From: Desulfacinum infernum DSM 9756
GTDB taxonomy: Bacteria; Desulfobacterota; Syntrophobacteria; Syntrophobacterales; DSM-9756
Assembly: GCF_900129305.1 (NCBI RefSeq)
Contig: NZ_FQVB01000010.1
Location: forward strand, 1-64,000
Length of the DNA stretch: 64,000 nucleotides
Direction: 5' to 3'
Shown: one piece after another, positions 8,547 to 15,470 of the stretch
Numbering within the stretch: the first letter of the stretch is position 1
How the letters are laid out: the number at the start of each line of letters is the position of its first letter
Position numbers and translations under genes: made by a program
The notes under the pieces: model-generated
What the model saw: the letters and a program-made list of their open reading frames with translations, nothing else
Told to the model about the DNA's origin: nothing
Database searches by the model: none

Positions 8547-9601
8547 GTTCCGTCCCCTTCGATGCGAAACGCCATCTGCAGCTCTCCCAGAAGTCGATTG
8601 AGGTTCTCCACCGCCGCGTCATCCACAGGGATTCCCTCCTCCAGACAACGAGAGGCCTTTTCCGCCTCGATCTCGCCCGGCAGGTAGATGCGCTCCACTC
8701 CCGCGGCCTTCCTGGAGTTGCGGATCGTGTCCGCAAATCCTCCCAACAGGGACCGGAAGGTTTCCAGCGGCATGAAGCGGCGGATATCCACGGCCAGGAA
8801 GGCTGCCCCCACGCCGGTGGGTCCCAGAGGCTTATGGAAGGTCTTGAGGAAGGGCCCGTACTGGGATCCCGAAAGAATGCCGGCCAGAACATCCACGAAG
8901 AAGGCCAAGCCGTAGCCCTTGGGCCCGCCGATGGGCACCAGGGACCCCTCCAGGGCCTTTTCCGGATCGGTGGTGGGCCGGCCTTCCGCGTCCAACGCCC
9001 AGCCGGCCGGGATGGATTCCCCGCGCCGAAGGGCCTGGCGGATCTTTCCCCGGGCCACCAGACTGGAGGACATGTCCAGCACGATGGGAACCGCCCCCTG
9101 GGTCGGCACCGCCATGGAGATGGGGTTGGTGCCGAGCAGAGGCTCCGCTCCCCCCCAGGGAGCCAGGGATGCCGCGGCGTTGCTCATGCACAACCCGAAC
9201 ATGCCGTTTTCCGCCGCCATACGGGAGTAGTAGGCCAGGAAGCCGATGTGGTTGGTGTTGCAAACCAGGGCGAAACCCACGCCGTAGGTCCGGGCCTTCT
9301 CGATGCACCGGCCCATGGCCTCCGAAGCGGCCACGGCCCCCAGTCCGTTGCCGCCGTCCAGATGGACCACCGCGTCCTCATCCTTGATCACCTGAAGGCG
9401 TGTGGGCAGATCCAGGACCCCGGCCTTCACGCGATTGGCGATGAGCGGCACGTAGACGCACCCGTGGGTGGAAATCCCGCGCATGTCCGCTTCCACCAGC
9501 ACCTCGGCCGTCTGCGCGGCCTCCTCCCTCCCGGCACCCAGGGCTTCCAGAATCCCTGAGATCGCCCTCAGCAATTCTTCCCGCTTCACCTTCATGATCA
9601 T
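8531..9601 (-). CDS. Ldh_2 family NAD(P)-dependent 2-hydroxyacid dehydrogenase
   Basis: The 356-residue protein belongs to the malate/L-lactate dehydrogenase type-2 family (malate, ureidoglycolate, sulfolactate and 2,3-diketogulonate dehydrogenases). Family marks are EADMRGISTHG (His46), CNTNHIGFLAYYSRMAAENGMFG, the GTNPISMAVPT block and GGPKGYGLAFFVDVLAG. The start has two choices, 9601 or 9595; the first overlaps the rraA stop as ATGA. It likely oxidises a 2-hydroxy acid to the 2-keto acid, which fits the adjacent RraA-type aldolase. The exact substrate is not readable from sequence. Confidence 0.92.
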   Translation of the reverse strand: MIMKVKREELLRAISGILEALGAGREEAAQTAEVLVEADMRGISTHGCVYVPLIANRVKAGVLDLPTRLQVIKDEDAVVHLDGGNGLGAVAASEAMGRCIEKARTYGVGFALVCNTNHIGFLAYYSRMAAENGMFGLCMSNAAASLAPWGGAEPLLGTNPISMAVPTQGAVPIVLDMSSSLVARGKIRQALRRGESIPAGWALDAEGRPTTDPEKALEGSLVPIGGPKGYGLAFFVDVLAGILSGSQYGPFLKTFHKPLGPTGVGAAFLAVDIRRFMPLETFRSLLGGFADTIRNSRKAAGVERIYLPGEIEAEKASRCLEEGIPVDDAAVENLNRLLGELQMAFRIEGDGTCKRS

Positions 9602-10269
9602 TCCTCGACCAGGCCCAACCGCTCAAAGACCGCGTCCAGCTTGTTGTAGGAAACGCTGGAAACCCCGCTCCGAAGCACTTCCGCCTTCTCCTCTTCCTTG
9701 GCGACCCGCTCAAGAGATGCCTCCAGGACGCGGGCCACCCGTGCGCGCTCCACCACCACGATGCCGTCGTCGTCTCCCAGGATCAGATCCCCCGGATGGA
9801 CCACCACTTCTCCGAAGAGCACCGGGTGGTTCACCAGACCCAGCACCCCCTTGGTGGTGCCGCGGATGCACGTCCCTCGGCAGAAGACGGAAAATCCCAT
9901 CTCGGCGATGGAGGCGCTGTCGCGCACGCAACCGTCGATGGCAAGCCCTCCGATTCCCCGGGCCATGGCGGACGTGGCCATGAGATCCCCGAAATAGCCC
10001 GCATCCGGATAGCCGCCTGTGGCGGCCACGATCACATCCCCCGGCCTGGCGATCTCCAGGGCCTTGTGGAGCATGAGGTTGTCCCCGGGGCGGCACAAAA
10101 CGGTGAGCGCCGGGCCCAGCAGGCGCATGCCGGGTCGAAGGGGCTTGATGGACGGATGGACGGATCCCCGCCTGCCCGACGCCTCGTAGACGGTGGCCGA
10201 ACCCAGGGTTCGAAAAGGAGTTAATTCGGCTTCGGAAAACCTTTCCACGTGCGTGATCACATGTGCCAT
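9598..10269 (-). CDS. RraA-family aldolase/decarboxylase (HMG-aldolase type)
   Basis: The 223-residue protein belongs to the RraA-like fold, which includes 4-hydroxy-4-methyl-2-oxoglutarate aldolase and oxaloacetate decarboxylase as well as the RNase E inhibitor RraA. The catalytic pattern of the enzymes is present: GGYPDAGYFGDLMA (85-98), then DGCVRD with Arg116 and Asp117, and GDDDGIVVV. This argues for an enzyme, not for the regulator. It probably cleaves or decarboxylates the 2-keto acid made by the neighbouring dehydrogenase, giving pyruvate or a similar product. It lies 8 bp after gntR and overlaps ldh2 by 4 bp. Confidence 0.88.
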   Translation of the reverse strand: MAHVITHVERFSEAELTPFRTLGSATVYEASGRRGSVHPSIKPLRPGMRLLGPALTVLCRPGDNLMLHKALEIARPGDVIVAATGGYPDAGYFGDLMATSAMARGIGGLAIDGCVRDSASIAEMGFSVFCRGTCIRGTTKGVLGLVNHPVLFGEVVVHPGDLILGDDDGIVVVERARVARVLEASLERVAKEEEKAEVLRSGVSSVSYNKLDAVFERLGLVEE

Positions 10270-10277
10270 GACGAGCT

Positions 10278-10940
10278 CTATCCTTTCGTTGGCAAGATGA
10301 GTCCCATGAGGAATGCCGCGGCGTTGCGCAGGTGGGTCTGCACGGCGGATTCGGCCCGTTCCGGGTCCCCTTCCAGCAGGGCGTCCAGGATCTCCATGTG
10401 CTCGGCGAGAATCTCCCGTCGACGTAGTTGGGTGAAACGATTGCCGAACTGGTTGCGGATCCGGATGATGTGATCCAGAAGGCGAAGGTAGGACTGGTTC
10501 AGCTTCTTGTTGTTGAGCACACCGATGAGATAGAGGTGGATGTCCTCGTCGGAACCCCAGCTGGAAGCCTGCCCTTCCTGCTTGCCGGAGGCGGACCGTT
10601 CCAGTTCCAGCTTCTTGGCCTTCACCTCTTCCTTGTCACAGAGAAGGGCCGCCCGTTTGGCCGCGCCGCACTCCAGGATCTCGCGGATCTCGAAGATCTC
10701 CCGAATGTCCTGGAACGTGATGGTGGAAACGGCGGATCCCCGGCCCGGGACGTTTTCCACCAGCCCTTCCTTTTCCAGTTCTCGAAGGGCTTCGCGGACG
10801 GGGGTTTTGCTCACGTTGAGTTCCTTGGCCAGGTCCATCTCGTTGATGGGGTAGCCGGGGGGGAGGGAGCCGTCCAGGATGCGTTGCTTGATGGCCCCGT
10901 AGACGATGGCCTTCTTGTTGAGGGTCTTTTCCGTGCCCAT
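10278..10940 (-). CDS. GntR-family transcriptional regulator (FadR/FCD subfamily)
   Basis: The 220-residue regulator has an N-terminal winged helix (about 6-70: INEMDLAKELNVSKTPVREALRELEKEGLV, the classic GntR block shown here in parts) and a C-terminal all-helical FCD ligand domain with candidate metal residues (DEDIHLYL, HMEIL, and the HLRNAAAF His). FCD regulators commonly bind carboxylic acids. The start at 10940 (MGTEKTLNKK) has a GGAGAG site; the longer form adds ten residues. It is the first gene of the operon and probably controls it by feedback on its own promoter, where an inverted repeat is seen. The effector is likely the imported acid or an intermediate. Confidence 0.92.
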   Translation of the reverse strand: MGTEKTLNKKAIVYGAIKQRILDGSLPPGYPINEMDLAKELNVSKTPVREALRELEKEGLVENVPGRGSAVSTITFQDIREIFEIREILECGAAKRAALLCDKEEVKAKKLELERSASGKQEGQASSWGSDEDIHLYLIGVLNNKKLNQSYLRLLDHIIRIRNQFGNRFTQLRRREILAEHMEILDALLEGDPERAESAVQTHLRNAAAFLMGLILPTKG

Positions 10941-10970
10941 GACATCTCTCCGACTCGAGATACGCATCAT

Positions 10971-11016
10971 ATACTTTGAGTATGCCGACGGTATAATTAG
11001 CGGGCGCCGGTGTCAA
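10971..11016 (-). promoter_or_regulatory. Predicted gntR operon promoter and operator
   Basis: On the minus strand a TTGACA box (11011-11016) is followed by an AT-rich TTATAC segment (10991-10996), although the spacing of 14 is shorter than ideal. Downstream lies a perfect inverted repeat, ATACT-3 nt-AGTAT (10971-10983), of the size bound by FadR-type GntR dimers. An operator there would repress the whole operon. Confidence 0.5.
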
Positions 11017-11144
11017 GCCAAAAGAGCAGAGGACGGCGTCGACCCGACAGCCGGTCGCCCCGCCCCTTCGCCGCAATCCGGATTGTCCCGGACCGCGCTG
11101 CCGAGACCCGGAAGCTTGTCCGGCCATGGCTTTCCGGTTCAAGC

Positions 11145-11165
11145 GGGCGGGGATAAACCCCGCCC
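11145..11165. repeat. Family A hairpin (solo)
   Basis: Arms GGGCGGGG/CCCCGCCC around ATAAA, in the 348-bp gap between gntR and recQ. The rest of this gap holds the gntR promoter and nothing else recognisable. Confidence 0.75.
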
Positions 11166-11288
11166 TTACGACACGGGGTCAATCCGTTCATGCGGGGCGC
11201 CATGACAAAAGGTGAAAGGCCGGCGCTTTCCGGCCCATGCGCCGTTGTGGTAAAAGGCGGGAGATTCCCACACCCGGAAGGAGCCGAC

Positions 11289-14195
11289 GTGCTGAGCGAA
11301 GCCCACCGCATCCTGAAAACCGTCTTCGGCTACGACGACTTTATCTTCTTGCAGGAGCGGGTCCTGGAAAACGTGCTGGATCGCCGGGACACCCTGGCCG
11401 TCATGCCCACCGGCGGCGGGAAGTCCGTCTGCTACCAGATCCCGGCCCTCCTGTGGGAAGGCCTCACCGTGGTGGTCTCGCCCCTCATCTCGCTCATGAA
11501 GGACCAGGTGGACCAGCTCCTCACCCTGGGCGTTCCCGCCGTCATGCTCAACAGCTCCCTTTCGGAAGAACAGTACCGGTCCAACGTGGCGGCGATCCGC
11601 GCCGGCCGGGCCCGGATCGTTTACATGGCGCCGGAAACGGCCCGCCATCCGGCGGTGACGGACCTTTTGAAATCATGCTCCGTGCAACTGATCGCCATCG
11701 ACGAAGCCCACTGCATTTCCGAATGGGGCCCGGACTTTCGACCCGAATACCGGAGGCTCGCGGAACTCCGGGACGCCTTCCCCGACGCCGTCTGTCTCGC
11801 CCTCACCGCCACGGCCACCCCCCGGGTGCGCCGGGACATCCTGGAGTGCCTCCGGATGGCGTCCGCCGCCGAAGTGGTGGCCGGGTTCAACCGGGAAAAC
11901 CTTTTCCTGAAGGTGGACTACAAGGTGGATCCGCTGGGGCAGGTGCTCCGGGTGATCGGGCGCTTCCCCGGAGAATCCGGCATCATCTACTGTCACACGC
12001 GCCGGCGCGTGGATTCCCTGTGCCGGTCCCTGCGGGACCGGGGCATCCCGGCGGCGGCCTACCACGCCGGCCTGGACGACGCCCGGCGCCGCCGGGCCCA
12101 GGAACTTTTCGTGGGGGACGAAATCCGGGTCATGGTGGCCACGGTGGCCTTTGGCATGGGCATCGACAAGTCCAACGTCCGCTACGTGATCCATTACGAT
12201 CTTCCCAAGAACCTGGAAGGCTATTACCAGGAGATCGGCCGGTCGGGGCGCGACGGCCTGCGGGCCGAATGCGTGCTGCTCTTTTCCCACGCCGATGCGG
12301 CCGGGAGGCGCCGGCATATCCAGCACATGGAAGATCCCCTTCTTCGCCGGGCCGCCGCCGCCCAGCTGGACGCCATGGTGCGTTTCGCCGAAACCGAATC
12401 CTGTCGCCGGATTCCCCTGCTGGGCTACTTCGGTGAAGAGACGCCGGAAGCAAACTGCGGCATGTGCGACAACTGCACGGAACCGGACCGCCCGGCCCTG
12501 GACGTGACCGTTCCCGCCCAGAAGCTCCTTTCCTGCGTGGTGAGGACGGGCCAGAGGTTCGGAGCGGGCTACGTGGTCTCCGTGCTGTGCGGATCGAAGA
12601 CGAAACGGATTCTCGAAAACCGCCACCACGAACTGTCCACCCACGGCATCGGCACGGAATACTCCCCGCGCGGATGGCGGTCCCTGGCCGAATGTCTCAC
12701 CTGGCGGGGCCTGCTGGAAAGGGACTCCGAATTCGGAGCCCTCCGCCTCACCCGGGAAGGCTGGGACGTGATCCGTTCGCGGCGCCCGATCCATGTGCGC
12801 TGGCACCCGCCGGAAGAGGCCGTGCCCGGTCAGGTGCCGGACCCGGACGCAGAGGAGGCGGCCTTTCCCCGGGAGCTCTTCGAACGGCTCCGCAAGAAAC
12901 GGCGGGAATCGGCTAAGGCGCTGGGGGTGCCTCCCTATGTGATCTTTTCCGATCGCAGCCTGGCGGACATGGCGGCCCGGATGCCCCAAACTCCGGAAGA
13001 GATGCTCGCCGTGCACGGGGTGGGAGAGGGAAAACTGGAAAGGTTCGGCGAGGATTTCCTTTCGGTGGTCCGGGACTTTCGCCGCGAACATCCCGACGTG
13101 CAACCGGTCCCGTCGGCCTCGACCCCGGGCCCCAAATTGCGCGCTTCCGGCCGGACGGGACGCCACCATCAGGTGGCGAAAGCCTTCAACCAGGGAAAGT
13201 CCCTGGACGACCTCTGCCGGGACTTCGGCGTCCAGAAACGGACCGTGCTGGGGCACTTGCGCCGGTTCCAGATGGAAGGCTGCGCGCTCCGGGAAGAAGG
13301 GCTCCTGGAGGACGTGGAGGTGCCGGCCGAGGTGCGCCGCCAAGTGGACGAAGCCTTCGACCGGCTGGGCTCCGATTTCTTGAGACCGGTCTACGATGCC
13401 CTGGACGGACGGGTGGACTACGACACCCTGAACCTTCTCCGGCTTCTTCATGTCAACCGTCGAATCCGCGAAGGGGAATCGGCGGGGATTCCGGACGGCG
13501 CGGCGCGGGACTCCGTCACGTTCGTCTGCATGGCCAATTCGCGAAAGTACGCCGGCCGGTGCATCGCCGGGAAGCTGTGGGACGGGTGCTCGCCGGGGCC
13601 CTGGATCCGCCCGGTGGGTCCCGGGCCCACGGGTGAGCTGGATCCGGAGCAGCTGCACGATGAACTCGGGGAGCCGATCCGGCTGCTGGATCTCGTGCGA
13701 GCCCCGGTGGGCCGGCTCCGCGGCCCGGCCCATCAACCGGAAAACCGCCTCCTGGGCGACGGCCCGCTCCGCCGTGTCGGGAATTTTCCGCCGGACCGGG
13801 TGGAAGAGCTGTGCGACCCGGTGGAAACCCTCTGGGCCGTGGGAAACAGCAGCTTCGCGGGAGTGAACGACCGCATGAGCCTGGAGCAGACGGAGCAGGC
13901 CCCTGCCGGATCGCTCCTTTTCATCGAGCCGGAAAATCTTGCGTTCCGCATCGCCCTCAACAGCAAGGGGCTCAAAAAGGTCTGGGCCGAATTCTTCTTT
14001 CGCGGTATCCCTTACCGGCTCAGCGTAACGGACCCGGCCGTGGAGGCGGCGCTTCTGGACAAGGATCCCGGCGTCCATCCCGTGGCGGGGCGGGCCTTTG
14101 TGACCGTGAGCCTGAGCGAGCCCTTCGAAGGACACATCTACAAGCTGGCGGCCGCCGTGGTGCGCGCCGCCGACGGGCGTGAGGAAAGGAAGTGA
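11289..14195 (+). CDS. recQ: RecQ-family DNA helicase with extra C-terminal domain
   Basis: The 968-residue ATP-dependent 3'-5' DNA helicase is much longer than a usual RecQ (600-720). In order: the helicase core with Walker A MPTGGGKS (near 39-46), DEAH at 138-141 and a QxxGRxGRD-like EIGRSGRDG motif; a zinc site C372, C390, C393, C396; the RQC winged helix; an HRDC domain (about 531-599); a helix-turn-helix of the HTH_40 kind (about 624-672); then about 220 further residues (744-965) starting SVTFVCMANSRKYAGRC. I believe the last region is a tandem OB-like domain that travels with DUF488 proteins, but that is recall. The GTG at 11289 has a GGAAGGAG site 5 bp upstream and fits RecQ N-termini; ATGs at 11190 and 11202 give a repeat-derived extension. 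The stop overlaps the next gene by 4 bp. Confidence 0.93.
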   Translation: MLSEAHRILKTVFGYDDFIFLQERVLENVLDRRDTLAVMPTGGGKSVCYQIPALLWEGLTVVVSPLISLMKDQVDQLLTLGVPAVMLNSSLSEEQYRSNVAAIRAGRARIVYMAPETARHPAVTDLLKSCSVQLIAIDEAHCISEWGPDFRPEYRRLAELRDAFPDAVCLALTATATPRVRRDILECLRMASAAEVVAGFNRENLFLKVDYKVDPLGQVLRVIGRFPGESGIIYCHTRRRVDSLCRSLRDRGIPAAAYHAGLDDARRRRAQELFVGDEIRVMVATVAFGMGIDKSNVRYVIHYDLPKNLEGYYQEIGRSGRDGLRAECVLLFSHADAAGRRRHIQHMEDPLLRRAAAAQLDAMVRFAETESCRRIPLLGYFGEETPEANCGMCDNCTEPDRPALDVTVPAQKLLSCVVRTGQRFGAGYVVSVLCGSKTKRILENRHHELSTHGIGTEYSPRGWRSLAECLTWRGLLERDSEFGALRLTREGWDVIRSRRPIHVRWHPPEEAVPGQVPDPDAEEAAFPRELFERLRKKRRESAKALGVPPYVIFSDRSLADMAARMPQTPEEMLAVHGVGEGKLERFGEDFLSVVRDFRREHPDVQPVPSASTPGPKLRASGRTGRHHQVAKAFNQGKSLDDLCRDFGVQKRTVLGHLRRFQMEGCALREEGLLEDVEVPAEVRRQVDEAFDRLGSDFLRPVYDALDGRVDYDTLNLLRLLHVNRRIREGESAGIPDGAARDSVTFVCMANSRKYAGRCIAGKLWDGCSPGPWIRPVGPGPTGELDPEQLHDELGEPIRLLDLVRAPVGRLRGPAHQPENRLLGDGPLRRVGNFPPDRVEELCDPVETLWAVGNSSFAGVNDRMSLEQTEQAPAGSLLFIEPENLAFRIALNSKGLKKVWAEFFFRGIPYRLSVTDPAVEAALLDKDPGVHPVAGRAFVTVSLSEPFEGHIYKLAAAVVRAADGREERK

Positions 14196-14827
14196 AGGAA
14201 CTCTACACCATCGGCCATTCCAACCACCCCGTGGAAACCTTCATCGAACTTCTCCGGCGCCACCGGGTGACCGCCGTGGCCGACGTGCGCTCCAGCCCCT
14301 ACAGCCAGTACAACCCCCAGTACAACCGGGAAAACCTGAAGCCGGTGCTGGCCCAAGCCGGCATCGCCTACGTCTATCTGGGCAAGGAACTGGGACCGCG
14401 ATCCGACGATCCGGCCTGTTACGAAAACGGGCGGGTGAGCTACGAGAAGCTGGCCCGGACGGATCTTTTCCGCTCCGGTCTGGACCGGCTTCGAAAGGGG
14501 GCCGAAACCCATCGGATCGCCCTCCTGTGCGCCGAAAAGGATCCCATCGTCTGCCACCGCATGATCCTCATCTGCCGGGCGCTCCGCTCCGAACCCGTGA
14601 CCATCCGCCACATCCTGGAAGACGGGTCGCTGGAAACCCTGCAGGCCGCGGAAAAGCGCCTCATGGTTCAGCTCAAGATGCGCCAGATGACCCTTTTCGA
14701 CCGCAACGTGGACGACCTCATCCTGCGGGCCTATCGAAAGCAGGCGGAACGGATCGCCTATCGGCCGGACGAGCCGGACCGGGAAGACCCGGAAGACGGA
14801 ATCCCTGAAATCGAACACCAACCCTAA
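14192..14827 (+). CDS. DUF488 family protein, first copy
   Basis: The 211-residue protein shows the DUF488 pattern: an N-terminal TIGHSNHPVETFIELLRRH, then VADVRSSPYSQYNPQYN with the Asp-Val-Arg core, and LLCAEKDPIVCHR (Cys-x7-Cys-His-Arg) near 113-125. DUF488 proteins are small Rossmann-like proteins of unknown reaction; the conserved Asp, Arg, Cys and His suggest an enzyme. After the domain is a tail of about 60 charged residues. The GTG start overlaps the recQ stop (GTGA), so translation is coupled. Its place between an extended RecQ and a second DUF488 suggests a role in DNA transactions. Confidence 0.85.
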   Translation: MKELYTIGHSNHPVETFIELLRRHRVTAVADVRSSPYSQYNPQYNRENLKPVLAQAGIAYVYLGKELGPRSDDPACYENGRVSYEKLARTDLFRSGLDRLRKGAETHRIALLCAEKDPIVCHRMILICRALRSEPVTIRHILEDGSLETLQAAEKRLMVQLKMRQMTLFDRNVDDLILRAYRKQAERIAYRPDEPDREDPEDGIPEIEHQP

Positions 14828-14844
14828 CTCCCGGGGGAAATCCC

Positions 14845-15285
14845 ATGGCCGTCACTCTCTTCACCATCGGATTCACGAAAAAGAGCGCCGAGGAGTTTTT
14901 CAAGAGGCTGCAGAAGGCGGGGGTGCGGCGCGTGCTGGACATCCGGCTCAACAACACGTCCCAGCTGGCGGGATTCGCCAAGCGGGACGACCTTCGCTAC
15001 TTTCTCAAGGCCATCGCCGGGATCGACTACCGGCACCTGCCCGAGCTGGCCCCCACCCGGGAGATCCTGGAAGGGTTCAAGAAGCGGGGCGGCCGATGGG
15101 ACCGATACGAAAAGGAGTTCCTGGCGCTGCTGGAACACCGCAGGGTCCTGGAGCGGATCCGGCCCGAAGACGTCCACATGGGCTGCTTGTTGTGCAGCGA
15201 GCCCACCCCCGAGCACTGCCACCGCCGGCTGGTGGCCCGCTTCCTGGCAGCCCGGTGGCCGGATGTGAACGTCGTTCACCTGTGA
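14845..15285 (+). CDS. DUF488 family protein, second copy
   Basis: The 146-residue protein is a minimal DUF488 domain: LFTIGFTKKSAEEFFKRLQ, RRVLDIRLNNTSQLAGFAK (Asp-Ile-Arg core), and LLCSEPTPEHCHRRLVARFL (Cys-His-Arg block). It differs clearly from the first copy: the core reads DIRLN, not DVRSS, and the length is shorter, so the two are not a recent duplication. It begins 17 bp after the first copy with GGGGGAAATCCC ahead of the ATG. The two may form a heteromer or act on different substrates. Function is unknown. Confidence 0.87.
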   Translation: MAVTLFTIGFTKKSAEEFFKRLQKAGVRRVLDIRLNNTSQLAGFAKRDDLRYFLKAIAGIDYRHLPELAPTREILEGFKKRGGRWDRYEKEFLALLEHRRVLERIRPEDVHMGCLLCSEPTPEHCHRRLVARFLAARWPDVNVVHL

Positions 15286-15470
15286 CCCGGCGCGGACCGT
15301 CTCTCCGGGAATCCCCCCCGTCCGCCTCCACAGCCAATGACATATTGAAGGTGAAAAGGACATTTGTGGCGCTCCCCGCGTTGACATGGGACGGGCCGTG
15401 GGGCATAAGACGTTTCATTGTGCGTAGCGCGTGCAGTGTCTTGTCGGTCCTACTCCCAGGAGCTCCGGTC

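Noticed and set aside
11190-11288. ATG at 11190 or 11202 as the recQ start
   Set aside because: The extra 33 residues lack RecQ similarity; GTG at 11289 has a good GGAAGGAG site and gives a typical RecQ N-terminus.
11673-14135. Very long antisense reading frames opposite recQ and likewise opposite 15450-18041, 20425-23064 and 24627-27215
   Set aside because: They lie fully inside well-supported genes, are rich in His, Gly, Arg and Pro, show no domain motif, and are the expected shadows in GC-rich DNA.
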